The notes: a model not told the origin generated them from the letters alone. A DNA stretch of 64,000 nucleotides from Actinomadura sp. DC4 (GCF_030406325.1 NZ_JAUEQY010000012.1:124001-188000); one strand, 5' to 3'; positions 6,959-15,300 are shown, counted from the stretch's first letter. Translations and numbers: made by a program.

Positions 6959-8972
6959 GAGACCCCTTCGACTCAGCGTCCTCTTCGGCGTACGGACGGC
7001 GTACGGAGCCTGGCGCGGCCCGCTCCGGGCGCCCCTTGAGACGGTCGGAGGAGGCGAGCTGCCAGGGAACGCTCGTCACCATCACACCGGGCACGAACAG
7101 CAGGCGCGTCTTGAGCCGCAACGCGCTCTGGTTGTGCAGCAGGTGCTCCCACCAGTGTCCCACGACATATTCGGGCAGGAACACGGTGACGACGTCACGG
7201 GGGCTGCGCCGCCGTACGTGCTTGACGTACTCCAGGATCGGCCGGGTGATCTCGCGGTACGGCGAGTCGAGGATCTTGAGCGGGACGGGCAGCTCGTGCG
7301 CGTCCCAGGCCTCCTGCAGCTCGCCGGACTCTTCCGGGTCGACTGCGACGGTCACCGCCTCGATCGTCGAGGGACGGGTGGCCCTCGCGTACGAGAGGGC
7401 GCGCAGCGTCGGCTTGTGGATCTTGGAGACGAGGACGATGGCGTGGTTGCGCGGGGGCAGCGCGATGTCCTCGCCGGTGACGACGAGCTCGCTGGCGATG
7501 CGGTCGTAGTGCCGGCGGATGCCCCGCATCATCAGGAAGAGCACCGCCATGGCCACGCACGCGATCCAGGCGCCGAGCAGGAACTTCGTGATGAGCACCA
7601 CGACGAGCACGATGCCGGTGACGACCGCGCCGAACGCGTTGATCGCCCGTGACGTCATCATCCGGCGGCGCGCCTTGCCGTCGGTCTCGGTCCGCAGCAG
7701 GCGGTTCCAGTGGCGGACCATACCGGTCTGGCTGACGGTGAAGGACACGAAGACGCCGACGATGTAGAGCTGGATCAGCGCGGTCACCGAGGCGCCGTAC
7801 GCGTAGATCAGCAGCCCGGCCATGGCGCCGAGGATGATGATGCCGTTGCTGAACGCCAGCCGGTCGCCGCGCGTGTGGAGCTGGCGGGGCAGGTAGCGGT
7901 TCTGGGCGAGCACGGAGCCGAGTACGGGGAAGCCGTTGAAGGCGGTGTTGGCCGCGAGGGTCAGGATCAGCGCCGTCATCACCGTGATGTAGGCGAAGCC
8001 CGGCGTGAAGTTGCTGAACACCGTGTGGGCGACCTGCGCGACGATGGGATCCTGGTCCGAGACGTCCTTGCCCGCGCTGTTGATGAGGTGGGTGCCCAGC
8101 GACGGGTCGGCGAACTTCGCCTTGGTGGTGTAGGCGAGCGCGACGATGCCGCCGAACATCGAGGCGGCGACCACCCCGAGCAGCAGCAGCGTGGTCGCGG
8201 CGTTCTTGCCCTTGGGCTTGCGGAAGGCCGGCACGCCGTTGCTGATCGCCTCGACGCCCGTCAGTGCGGCGCAGCCGGAGGAGAACGCGCGCAGCAGCAG
8301 GAACACCAGGGCGAAACCGCCGACGCCGACCTCGTGGCCCTGGACCGTCAGGTCGGCGGTCTCGGCGTGGAGGTGGGCGCCGAACGAGAGGCGGGTGAAT
8401 CCCCAGAGCAGCATCAGGAAGACGCCGAACATGAACAGGTAGGTGGGGATCGCGAACGCGATGCCCGACTCCCGTAGCCCTCGCAGGTTCAAGATCGTCA
8501 GGATCGCCACGATCGCGATCGCCACGAGAACCTTGTGCGGCTGGATGAAGTGGATGAGGGCGCCGAGGTTCTCGACGCCGGAGGAGACCGACACCGCCAC
8601 GGTCATCACGTAGTCGACGAGCAGGGCGCTCGCCACGACGATGCCCGAGTTGCTGCCGAGGTTGGTGGTGGCCACCTCGAAGTCGCCGCCGCCACTGGTG
8701 TAGGCGCGGACGTTCTGGCGGTACGACGCCACGACCGTGAGGAGGATCACGATGACGGCACCGGCCACCCAGGGGGTGAAGTGGTAAGTCGCCAGGCCGG
8801 CCAGGCCGAGGGCGATCAAGATCTCCTGTGGGGCGTACGCCACCGACGACAGCGCGTCGCTGGCGAAGACCGGGAGAGCGATCGTCTTGGGGAGGGTTTG
8901 CTCGTTCTGCTGAGCGCTGCGCAGCGCTCGGCCGAGCAGGAGCCTCTTGACGAGGTCGGGAGCCTTCGACAC
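6936..8972 (-). CDS. KimA-like APC superfamily transporter (candidate K+ uptake)
   Basis: The 678-residue protein has about twelve membrane segments and a C-terminal cytosolic domain of about 200 residues. Known family: APC permeases of the Rv2690c group. Compared from memory with Bacillus KimA, residues used for potassium binding appear kept at matching spacing: D39 and Y46 in ASDALSSVAYAP, D120 and T124 in LLVDYVMTVAVS, T238 and E241 in ALTGVEAISNG. SYRQ and SGGGDFEVA also match. Together with the divergent TrkA pair this suggests a potassium transporter rather than an amino-acid permease; that is inference. GTG 8972 is chosen from homologue N-termini and a leaderless promoter. Confidence 0.8.
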   Translation of the reverse strand: MSKAPDLVKRLLLGRALRSAQQNEQTLPKTIALPVFASDALSSVAYAPQEILIALGLAGLATYHFTPWVAGAVIVILLTVVASYRQNVRAYTSGGGDFEVATTNLGSNSGIVVASALLVDYVMTVAVSVSSGVENLGALIHFIQPHKVLVAIAIVAILTILNLRGLRESGIAFAIPTYLFMFGVFLMLLWGFTRLSFGAHLHAETADLTVQGHEVGVGGFALVFLLLRAFSSGCAALTGVEAISNGVPAFRKPKGKNAATTLLLLGVVAASMFGGIVALAYTTKAKFADPSLGTHLINSAGKDVSDQDPIVAQVAHTVFSNFTPGFAYITVMTALILTLAANTAFNGFPVLGSVLAQNRYLPRQLHTRGDRLAFSNGIIILGAMAGLLIYAYGASVTALIQLYIVGVFVSFTVSQTGMVRHWNRLLRTETDGKARRRMMTSRAINAFGAVVTGIVLVVVLITKFLLGAWIACVAMAVLFLMMRGIRRHYDRIASELVVTGEDIALPPRNHAIVLVSKIHKPTLRALSYARATRPSTIEAVTVAVDPEESGELQEAWDAHELPVPLKILDSPYREITRPILEYVKHVRRRSPRDVVTVFLPEYVVGHWWEHLLHNQSALRLKTRLLFVPGVMVTSVPWQLASSDRLKGRPERAAPGSVRRPYAEEDAESKGSRAAGGII

Positions 8973-8979
8973 CCCGGTG

Positions 8980-8985
8980 ATGCTA
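8980..8985 (-). promoter_or_regulatory. Leaderless -10 element for the KimA-like gene
   Basis: On the minus strand TAGCAT ends seven bases before GTG 8972, matching the TANNNT-N7-start pattern of actinobacterial leaderless transcripts. No ribosome binding site precedes this start. An RNA 5' end at 8972 is predicted. Confidence 0.45.
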
Positions 8986-9142
8986 GTCGGTAACGGGACC
9001 GTGAATACCCACTGCGGTATGGGGATGTAAGAAGTACGACCCATCGGACGGGTCAAGGAGTTCTTTCCCGCGCCCGGCCATGTGTAGGTTTCTCAGGTCA
9101 AGACGGAGCCAAGCGGACCGAACGGCGCCGGGAAGGACGACC

Positions 9143-9811
9143 GTGCACATCGTGATCATGGGGTGCGGGCGGGTCGGATCGACACTCGCCCACATTCTTG
9201 AGGATAAAGGCCACAGTGTGGCCATCATCGATCAAAGCCCTGAGGCGTTCCGCCGGTTGCGCGGTGGTTTCAAGGGCCGTCGGATCACCGGGTTCGGTTT
9301 CGACCGTGACGTGCTCGTCGACGCCGGGATCGAACAGGCGTCCGCGTTCGTGGCTGTGAGCAGCGGTGACAACTCCAACATCATCTCTGCTCGCGTGGCA
9401 CGGGAGACCTTCGGCGTCGAGAACGTCGTCGCCCGGATCTATGACCCCCGCAGGGCCGAGGTGTACCAGCGGCTCGGCATCCCGACCGTGGCGACCGTAC
9501 GCTGGACCGCCGACCAGATGCTGCGCCGCCTGCTTCCCGAAGGGCCCGCGCCGCTGTGGCGCGACCCGACCGGCGAGGTCGTGCTCGCGGAGGTACAGAT
9601 GGACTCCAAGTGGGTCGGCGCGAAGGTCTCGGAGATGGAGGGCGCCGCGCGTACGCGCGTGACGTTCCTCAACCGCATGGGAGAGGCCGTGGTCCCCGAC
9701 TCCGAGACCGTCATCCAGGACGGCGACGTGGTGCATGTCATGGCCGTCGCGACCGAGATGGAACGCATCAACGACGCCGTGTCGAAGCGGCCCGAGGAGA
9801 AGGCGGAGTAA
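9143..9811 (+). CDS. trkA: TrkA-family NAD-binding potassium regulator (CeoB-like)
   Basis: The 222-residue protein has an RCK_N Rossmann domain (HIVIMGCGRVGSTLA glycine motif at residues 2-16, acidic D at IIDQ for NAD(H)) and a C-terminal RCK_C domain (about residues 140-215). Such proteins gate K+ transporters by binding nucleotides. There is no TrkH/TrkG membrane subunit in the window, so the likely partner is the divergent KimA-like permease. GTG 9143 has GGAAGGACG upstream. The stop overlaps the start of the second TrkA gene by one base (TAATG). Confidence 0.9.
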   Translation: MHIVIMGCGRVGSTLAHILEDKGHSVAIIDQSPEAFRRLRGGFKGRRITGFGFDRDVLVDAGIEQASAFVAVSSGDNSNIISARVARETFGVENVVARIYDPRRAEVYQRLGIPTVATVRWTADQMLRRLLPEGPAPLWRDPTGEVVLAEVQMDSKWVGAKVSEMEGAARTRVTFLNRMGEAVVPDSETVIQDGDVVHVMAVATEMERINDAVSKRPEEKAE

Positions 9812-10470
9812 TGCGGGTCGCCATTGCCGGCGCCGGAGCGGTCGGCCGCTCCATCGCCCAGGAGCTCCTCGAGAACGGTCACGAGGTCCTGCTCATCGAC
9901 AAGAACCCCAGGTCGATCAAGGTCGAGGCGGTGGCGCAGGCGGAGTGGCTCCTCGCCGACGCGTGCGAGATCGCCTCGCTCGACGACGCCGGCCTGGAGC
10001 GCTGCCACGTCGTCGTGGCCGCGAGCGGCGATGACAAGGTCAACCTCGTGGTCTCGCTGCTGGCCAAGACCGAGTACGGCGTGCCGCGCGTGGTGGCGCG
10101 GATCAACCACCCCAAGAACGAGTGGCTCTTCAACGAGTCCTGGGGGGTGGACGTCGCGGTCTCGACACCCCGCCTGCTGTCGGCGCTCGTCGAGGAGGCC
10201 GTCAGCGTCGGCGACCTCGTACGGCTGATGACGTTCCGCCAGGGCGAGGCCAACCTGGTCGAGCTGACGCTGCCCGAGGACGCCCCGCTGGCGGGCCAGC
10301 TGGTCGGCTCGGTGGCCTGGCCGCAGGACACGGCCCTGGTCGCGATCCTGCGGGAGGGCCGGGTGCTCGTGCCGAGCGACGACGACACTCTGGAGGGCGG
10401 CGATGAGCTGATGTTCGTCGCCAACCAGGACGTCGAGGACGAGCTGGGCGAGTTGCTGTCCGCGCGCTGA
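9811..10470 (+). CDS. trkA: TrkA-family NAD-binding potassium regulator (CeoC-like)
   Basis: The 219-residue RCK protein has its glycine motif at residues 5-14 (IAGAGAVGRSIA), an acidic D in LLIDKNPRS, and the RCK_C domain in the last 80 residues (VELTLPEDAPLAGQLVG, then LEGGDELMFVAN). It is translationally coupled to the preceding TrkA gene. Paired RCK proteins are thought to assemble as hetero-oligomers on one transporter. A hairpin terminator follows 17 bases after the stop, so the pair forms a two-gene operon. Confidence 0.9.
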   Translation: MRVAIAGAGAVGRSIAQELLENGHEVLLIDKNPRSIKVEAVAQAEWLLADACEIASLDDAGLERCHVVVAASGDDKVNLVVSLLAKTEYGVPRVVARINHPKNEWLFNESWGVDVAVSTPRLLSALVEEAVSVGDLVRLMTFRQGEANLVELTLPEDAPLAGQLVGSVAWPQDTALVAILREGRVLVPSDDDTLEGGDELMFVANQDVEDELGELLSAR

Positions 10471-10486
10471 CCTCGATTTCCACCGT

Positions 10487-10518
10487 ACGGGTGGTCTCCT
10501 CAGAGGGGGGCCACCCGT
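10487..10518 (+). terminator. Terminator after the trkA pair
   Basis: ACGGGTGG at 10487-10494 pairs perfectly with CCACCCGT at 10511-10518, with additional partial pairing inside (CTCCTC opposite GAGGGG). TCTCCTTTT follows, consistent with intrinsic termination. Confidence 0.65.
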
Positions 10519-10545
10519 TCTCCTTTTGGATCGCTGAACGTTTTC

Positions 10546-10613
10546 GAGAGCACTGCTCTTGACGGCTGTGATCTCCGGGCCTCACACTGCTCGTGATAGA
10601 GAGCGCTGCTCTC
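10546..10613 (+). promoter_or_regulatory. Twin TetR-type operators and promoter upstream of a membrane protein
   Basis: Two dyads, GAGAGCACTGCTCTT (10546-10560) and GAGAGCGCTGCTCTC (10599-10613), lie with centres 53 bases apart, about five helical turns. The first overlaps a possible -35 element TTGACG at 10559-10564; the second covers the expected start of transcription. GAGAGC-N3-GCTCTC dyads are typical of TetR-family operators. No TetR gene adjoins, so the regulator acts in trans or lies elsewhere. Confidence 0.6.
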
Positions 10614-10635
10614 GTTTTAGTGCAGGGAGTTCACG

Positions 10636-11262
10636 ATGGAGACAGTCGCCGGGCCGCGCCGGTTTCTCACCGCCACCGCGATCACCGGGATCCTCTACAC
10701 GCTGTCCTGGATCGCCGGGCTGTCCGTCGGGGCGCCCGGCGTCGCGGTGAACGCCTCCGGGGCCGAGGTCGTCACCGCGTTCGAGGGGCACCGGTCCGTG
10801 GTGGTCGTCCAGTTCCTCTGCACCGAGGGCCTGCCCGCGGCAGGCCTGGTGATCATCGCGCTCGTGCTGGCCCGTGCCGCCCGCGGGCCCGGCGTGGCCG
10901 CGGTCGTCCGTACCGCCGGCGTGGTGGCCGCGACCGTGTCGCTCGTCCAGTGCGGCCTCGGGATCGTGCTCGCCGGGGCGACGGCCTCCGGTACGGCGCA
11001 CGTGCTGTACGACGCGGTGAACCGGCTGGACGGGGTCAAGATGTTCGCCCTCGCGGTGCTCGCCGTGGCCGCCGCGGTCTCCGGCGTCCTGCCGCGGTGG
11101 CTGCGGTACGCCGCCGCCGCACTCGCCGTCGCCATCGTCGTCTCCGGCGTCGGCTACCTGCTGCTCGTCCCGGGCCTGGCCGCGGTCGCGTACGTGTCCG
11201 GCGTCCTGCTGCTGGTGTTCGTCACGGCCACGGGCATCGTGCTCGGACGCCGGACCAGCTGA
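10636..11262 (+). CDS. Hypothetical integral membrane protein under TetR-type control
   Basis: The 208-residue protein has about six hydrophobic segments (for example FLTATAITGILYTLSWIAGL, GLVIIALVLARAA, FALAVLAVAAAVSGVLP, SGVLLLVFVTATGIVL). I recognise no domain with confidence; DUF4386-like proteins have a similar layout. ATG 10636 has AGGGAG at 10624-10629. The two operators just upstream suggest a ligand-induced gene, perhaps for export or membrane stress, but the substrate is unknown. Confidence 0.7.
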   Translation: METVAGPRRFLTATAITGILYTLSWIAGLSVGAPGVAVNASGAEVVTAFEGHRSVVVVQFLCTEGLPAAGLVIIALVLARAARGPGVAAVVRTAGVVAATVSLVQCGLGIVLAGATASGTAHVLYDAVNRLDGVKMFALAVLAVAAAVSGVLPRWLRYAAAALAVAIVVSGVGYLLLVPGLAAVAYVSGVLLLVFVTATGIVLGRRTS

Positions 11263-11317
11263 TTGTTACACTCTGTAGCCCCTCCACTGCGACAACGTGT
11301 GCGTTTTGGAGATGATG

Positions 11318-11773
11318 ATGCGAATCGGCTACGTAGTTCTGGCCCTCATGCTCGGAGCGTGTTCCCCGGGTGGCCATTCTGATGGGCGCTCAAAAGGTAA
11401 TTCCGGTGGTCAGAGGCCTGCACCGGTGATCACTTCCCCATCGGTGAGTCCTTTTCCGGCCGTGCCGCCGCCTGATGACGCGGCGCCGGCACGGCCGGAG
11501 GCACACCGGGTGACGTTCGCCATTCGCGGCAGCGTCCGGCGCAGTTCGATCACTTATACGACTCCGGACGGGCGCAAGCGGCACCTCGTCGTCTCACCGC
11601 CCTGGAGCAGGACGTTCAGCGTCAACGACGGGCAGAGCGTCGACGTGACCGCGCACAGTACGGGCTCGGGGGAGCTGACCTGCACACTCAAGGTGGACGG
11701 TGACCTGGTGAAGAGCGCCACCAGTTCGGGGGACTCCGCGACCGTCGACTGCGGCGACAGCCTCGGTTTCTGA
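11318..11773 (+). CDS. MmpS-like lipoprotein
   Basis: The 151-residue protein has a short signal peptide with lipobox LMLGAC (cysteine about residue 16), a Pro/Ser-rich linker, and a beta-sandwich domain. The last 90 residues (VTFAIRGSVRRSSITYTT, PPWSRTFSVNDGQSVDVTA, GELTCTLKVDGDLV, ending in VDCG) follow the pattern of mycobacterial MmpS proteins, including the paired cysteines. MmpS partners normally sit beside an MmpL exporter; none is present here. Three ATGs in a row (11312, 11315, 11318) follow GGAG; 11318 gives the best spacing. Confidence 0.65.
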   Translation: MRIGYVVLALMLGACSPGGHSDGRSKGNSGGQRPAPVITSPSVSPFPAVPPPDDAAPARPEAHRVTFAIRGSVRRSSITYTTPDGRKRHLVVSPPWSRTFSVNDGQSVDVTAHSTGSGELTCTLKVDGDLVKSATSSGDSATVDCGDSLGF

Positions 11774-11784
11774 CTTCCGGCCGG

Positions 11785-11994
11785 TCAGGTGGTGGCGGGC
11801 TTCTTCTCGGCGGGCTCGGCGAGGTCCGGGCGGTGCGTGTGGGGGGCCATGTAACCGGCCACCGCGGCGAGGACCGTGGTGATCGCGGACGCCACTCCGG
11901 CGGGCATATCGACGCCGGCCAGGTGCAGGACCCAGACGAGGATCGTGGAGATGGCGCCGGCGAGTGCGGCGGCGGTGACCTTTTTCTCGGGCAC
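11785..11994 (-). CDS. Small holin-like membrane protein
   Basis: The 69-residue protein has a lysine-containing N-terminus, two hydrophobic segments (TAAALAGAISTILVWVLHL and GVASAITTVLAAVAGYMAP) and a charged tail. This layout and wording resemble small holins of actinobacteriophages. No endolysin, integrase or other phage gene is nearby, so it is either a domesticated orphan or a chance resemblance. GTG 11994 is preceded by AGGAAGAG. It is divergent from the LPXTG surface-protein gene with a 199-base gap. Confidence 0.55.
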   Translation of the reverse strand: MPEKKVTAAALAGAISTILVWVLHLAGVDMPAGVASAITTVLAAVAGYMAPHTHRPDLAEPAEKKPATT

Positions 11995-12193
11995 GGGTCT
12001 CTTCCTTTTGTCGTAAAAACCGTCAAAGGAAACTACCGCCATTCACCGTGAATGATACGGGCGATCGTTGTCACGACGAGTTTTTACCATCACTCTTTGT
12101 GACGACACGCCGACGCGCTGCTATGACATCACCCTCCGGGCGATTAGAACGGGGCGTTGTAAACAGCGTCTGAGCAGGTCACGGGGGACAACG

Positions 12194-14314
12194 ATGATCG
12201 ACATTTCTGGCCGCGCCGTGCGTGCCGGAATCCGGAGTATTACGGCGGTGGCGACGGCTTCATGCTTCGCCGTCATGCCGCAGGTCGCCAGTAACGCCTC
12301 CACGCATGCCGGTGGTAAGGCCGCGCGGGGGCACGACCACACGACTCCGCACCGGGACCACAACGGCCGTGAGGGGGGTGACCGCGAACGCGGGCACGCC
12401 AACCTCGTGGTCGACACCCGCGGGCCTCGCGGGGCGATCGTCCCGGGCAGGACGTACAAATGGCCGTTCGAGGTGACCAACCGGGGCTCCGTCCCGGCAC
12501 GCGACGTCGCCCTCACGGCCACACCCGACAAGAGCCTCAAAGTCCTCGCCGCGCCGCCGAAGTGCCGGTGGCACAAGACCGGACCGCTCGTCTGCAAGAT
12601 CGGCCTGCTCCCGCAGGGAAAGACCAGGCGTGGCATCATCACCGCGACGGTCGTCCCGAGGACGCGCGGCGGACGGCCGCTGAGCAACCCCGTCCAGGTG
12701 TCGTGGCGCAACGCTCCGCGGCCGGAACGCCGGACCGGCGCGTTCCCGCCGGTCGTGGTCTCTCCGGGCACCGGCGCCCCGGCGGCGCGTGAGGCGAAGG
12801 TCCCGTACCCCGTGATGGTGACCGAGCACGCCCCGGGGACCGCCGAATCCGTCGTCGTACGCAGCCCGATCGGGCTGCCCGCGCCGAACGGCCCGTGCGC
12901 GGTCGGCGTCGCGCCGTCCACGATCGCGGGCAAGTCGATGCCGATCAAGCCGGCCCTCGGCTCCTGCGGTGCCGAGCCGGACGACCTCGCGGCGTGCGCG
13001 TGCGGCGTCCCGCACGGCCGGCCCGTCGCCGACGTCCCGGCCGGCTACGCCGTGCCGGACGGGCCCGTGCTCGCGCCGTGCGGTGCGGTGGCGGCCCGTC
13101 CCGTGGCGACCCCGCCGTGCGTCCACGGCGGCGGCGCTGTCGACGTGCCGGACCGGCCCGTGCTCGCACCCTGCGGTGCGGTGGCGGACCGGCCCGTGGT
13201 GACGCCGCCGTGCGTCCACGACGGTGGCGCGGCCGGCGTGCCGGTGGCCAGGCCGTGCGACGCGGACGAGGGGCGGCCGGTCATCCTGCCGGCGCCCGTA
13301 CCTCCGGTCGCGGTGCCGGACACTCCGTGTGCTGCCGCAGCGAAGGAGGCCGCGGAGAAGGCCGCCGCCGCGAAGGAGGCCGCCGAGCAGGCAGCCGCCG
13401 AGCAGGCGGCAAAGGAGAAGGCCGCGGAGGAGAAGGCCAGGGCCGACAAGGTGGCCGCCGAACAGGCTGCGGCCGAGCAGGCCGCGGCAGACAAGGCCGA
13501 GGCGAACCACGCCGGTGTGCCCATCGCCGCCCCGTGCGGCGCGGCGGCCACGAGCCCGGTCGTCGTCCCGGGCCGTCCGGTGATCGTGCCGGAGGCGCCG
13601 GCGATCCCGCCGTGCGCGCAGGGCCGGCCGGCCGCCTGCGGCTGCCTCAGCGGGGCGAACGCCTCGCTGGCGCCCGTCACCGCGCCGGTGGGCCCGTCGG
13701 GCTCGATCATTCCGGGCTTCCCGGGTCTCCCGGTGACGCCGGGTGCCGGGGAGGCCGCGCCCTGCACGGCGGCCGCGGACAAGCCGATGGCCGTCGACGG
13801 CAGCGCCGCCGAGGCGCCGCCGGCGGGGCCGTCCTGCGGGGCGGCCGCGGACGCCGCGGCGGCTCCGGCCGCCGTACACGAGGATCTCGCCGCCGCGCCG
13901 GACTCGATCGCGCCGACGTCGCCGCTGACCGGGCCGGGCAAGGCCTCGCTCGACCCGCTGGGCGGGACGGGCGACCACGCCGGCCTCCCGCGGGGCCGGG
14001 GCCACGCGCATCGTGACTGTGTCCGGCAGGGCTCGGGCTTCGTCTGCCCGCTCGGCTCCGCGCCGCGTCACCGTCCGCACGTGGTCAACCTGGCGAGGCC
14101 GAGTCACCCGCACGGGCTCCACTGCGGTCCGGGCGCGGCGGCCTGTCACACCCGCACGGCCCATCCGATCGCGGCGCGGCCGATGCCGGTCCGCCGTGAG
14201 CTGCCGGTGACCGGCGGTTCGTCGGCGCTGCTCGCTCTGTCGGGGCTCGGCCTCGCCGGCGCGGGCGTGGTCCTCTACCGGCTCAGCCGCACGCGTCGCG
14301 GCGGAGAGGGCTGA
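12194..14314 (+). CDS. LPXTG cell-wall-anchored protein with Cys/Pro repeats and coiled coil
   Basis: The 706-residue exported protein has a signal sequence (about residues 1-40), a His/Asp/Arg-rich linker, and a DUF11-like beta domain (about residues 70-170: YKWPFEVTNRGSVPARDVAL). A long Pro/Val/Cys-rich region follows, containing two 31-residue repeats (APCGAVA, then TPPCVH). An Ala/Glu/Lys coiled coil occupies about residues 379-440 (repeated AAEQAA). The C-terminus is a sortase signal: LPVTG at 670-674, a hydrophobic helix, then RTRRGG. It is expected to be covalently linked to peptidoglycan. No sortase gene is in the window. ATG 12194 follows GGGGGA. Confidence 0.85.
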   Translation: MIDISGRAVRAGIRSITAVATASCFAVMPQVASNASTHAGGKAARGHDHTTPHRDHNGREGGDRERGHANLVVDTRGPRGAIVPGRTYKWPFEVTNRGSVPARDVALTATPDKSLKVLAAPPKCRWHKTGPLVCKIGLLPQGKTRRGIITATVVPRTRGGRPLSNPVQVSWRNAPRPERRTGAFPPVVVSPGTGAPAAREAKVPYPVMVTEHAPGTAESVVVRSPIGLPAPNGPCAVGVAPSTIAGKSMPIKPALGSCGAEPDDLAACACGVPHGRPVADVPAGYAVPDGPVLAPCGAVAARPVATPPCVHGGGAVDVPDRPVLAPCGAVADRPVVTPPCVHDGGAAGVPVARPCDADEGRPVILPAPVPPVAVPDTPCAAAAKEAAEKAAAAKEAAEQAAAEQAAKEKAAEEKARADKVAAEQAAAEQAAADKAEANHAGVPIAAPCGAAATSPVVVPGRPVIVPEAPAIPPCAQGRPAACGCLSGANASLAPVTAPVGPSGSIIPGFPGLPVTPGAGEAAPCTAAADKPMAVDGSAAEAPPAGPSCGAAADAAAAPAAVHEDLAAAPDSIAPTSPLTGPGKASLDPLGGTGDHAGLPRGRGHAHRDCVRQGSGFVCPLGSAPRHRPHVVNLARPSHPHGLHCGPGAAACHTRTAHPIAARPMPVRRELPVTGGSSALLALSGLGLAGAGVVLYRLSRTRRGGEG
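13052..13237 (+). repeat. Two tandem 93-bp in-frame repeats in the surface-protein gene
   Basis: Copies at 13052-13144 and 13145-13237 each encode 31 residues starting V-P-D and containing PVLAPCGAVA and TPPCVH. They differ mainly at third positions and in a few residues, so they are an older in-frame duplication. Looser copies of the PCG...PPC pattern continue on both sides. Each unit holds two cysteines. Confidence 0.75.
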
Positions 14315-14356
14315 AAGATCACCCGATAGTGCGGACCAGGGCGACGAGGGAGCAGG

Positions 14357-15295
14357 ATGGAGGCCATGTTGCTGCGGATCTTCACCGAGCCCCAGCAGGG
14401 GGCCGACTACGCCACCCTGCTCCGCGTCGCCCAGGCCACCGAGGAGTACGGCTTCGACGCGTTCTTCCGCTCTGACCACTACCTGAAGATGGGGGACGTC
14501 AGCGGCCTGCCGGGTCCGTCGGACGCCTGGGTCACGCTGGCCGCGCTGGCCAGGGAGACCCGGCGCGTCCGGCTCGGGACCCTGGTGACCGCGGCGACGT
14601 TCCGGCTTCCCGGCCCGCTCGCCATCTCCGTGGCCAATGTCGATGACATGAGCGGAGGACGCGTCGAACTCGGCCTCGGTACCGGCTGGTACGACGACGA
14701 GCACACGGCGTACGGGATCCCGTTCCCCGGTCTCGGCGAGCGGTTCGACCGCCTCGAAGAGCAACTGGCGATCATCACGGGACTCTGGGACACACCCGCC
14801 GGCAAGACGTTCGACTTCGAGGGCGCCCACTACCGGCTCGCGGGCTCTCCGGGGCTTCCCAAGCCGGCCCAGCAGCCTCGGCCGCCGATCATCATCGGGG
14901 GCACCGGCGCCAAGCGCACGCCTCATCTCGCCGCCCGCTACGCCGACGAGTTCAACGTGCCGTTCCATCCCGTCGAGAAGACCGGGACGGTGTTCGAGCG
15001 GGTGACGGCCGCCTGCGAGAACGGCGGCCGCGAGAGCTCCTCGATCACCCTGTCGGCCGCGCAGGTCGTCTGCTGCGGCCGCGACGAGGCCGAGCTCGCC
15101 CGGCGGGCGGACGCCATCGGCCGCTCCGTCGAGGACCTGCGCGAGAACGGCGTCGCAGGAACCCCGGCGGAGGTGGTCGAGCGGATCGGCCGCTTCGGGG
15201 AGCTCGGCGCCGAGCGGATCTACCTCCAGGTGCTCGACCTGCAGGATCTCGACCACCTCGCGCTGATCGCGAGCGACGTCCTTCCCCAGGTCTGA
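14357..15295 (+). CDS. LLM-class F420-dependent oxidoreductase
   Basis: The 312-residue protein belongs to the luciferase-like (beta/alpha)8 family that uses F420H2 or FMNH2. Visible markers are LRIFTEPQQGADYATLLRVA at the N-terminus, FFRSDHYLKM, VRLGTLVTAATFRLPGPLA, SGGRVELGLGTGWYDDEH and PPIIIGGTGAKRTPHLAARY. TIGR03560-type members share this layout. The substrate is unknown. ATG 14357 has GAGGGAG at 14346-14352. A hairpin follows the stop, so it is probably monocistronic and separate from the tetR-hen1-pnkp unit. Confidence 0.85.
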   Translation: MEAMLLRIFTEPQQGADYATLLRVAQATEEYGFDAFFRSDHYLKMGDVSGLPGPSDAWVTLAALARETRRVRLGTLVTAATFRLPGPLAISVANVDDMSGGRVELGLGTGWYDDEHTAYGIPFPGLGERFDRLEEQLAIITGLWDTPAGKTFDFEGAHYRLAGSPGLPKPAQQPRPPIIIGGTGAKRTPHLAARYADEFNVPFHPVEKTGTVFERVTAACENGGRESSSITLSAAQVVCCGRDEAELARRADAIGRSVEDLRENGVAGTPAEVVERIGRFGELGAERIYLQVLDLQDLDHLALIASDVLPQV

Positions 15296-15300
15296 CCCAG

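Noticed and set aside
11785-14314. Prophage or mobile island suggested by the holin-like gene
   Set aside because: No integrase, terminase, portal, capsid or lysin gene and no flanking attachment repeats were found.
12260-15256. A 998-codon open frame on the minus strand opposite the LPXTG and oxidoreductase genes
   Set aside because: It is antisense to two well-supported genes, is low-complexity Arg/Gly/Asp-rich, and arises from the lack of stop codons opposite GC3-rich coding DNA.
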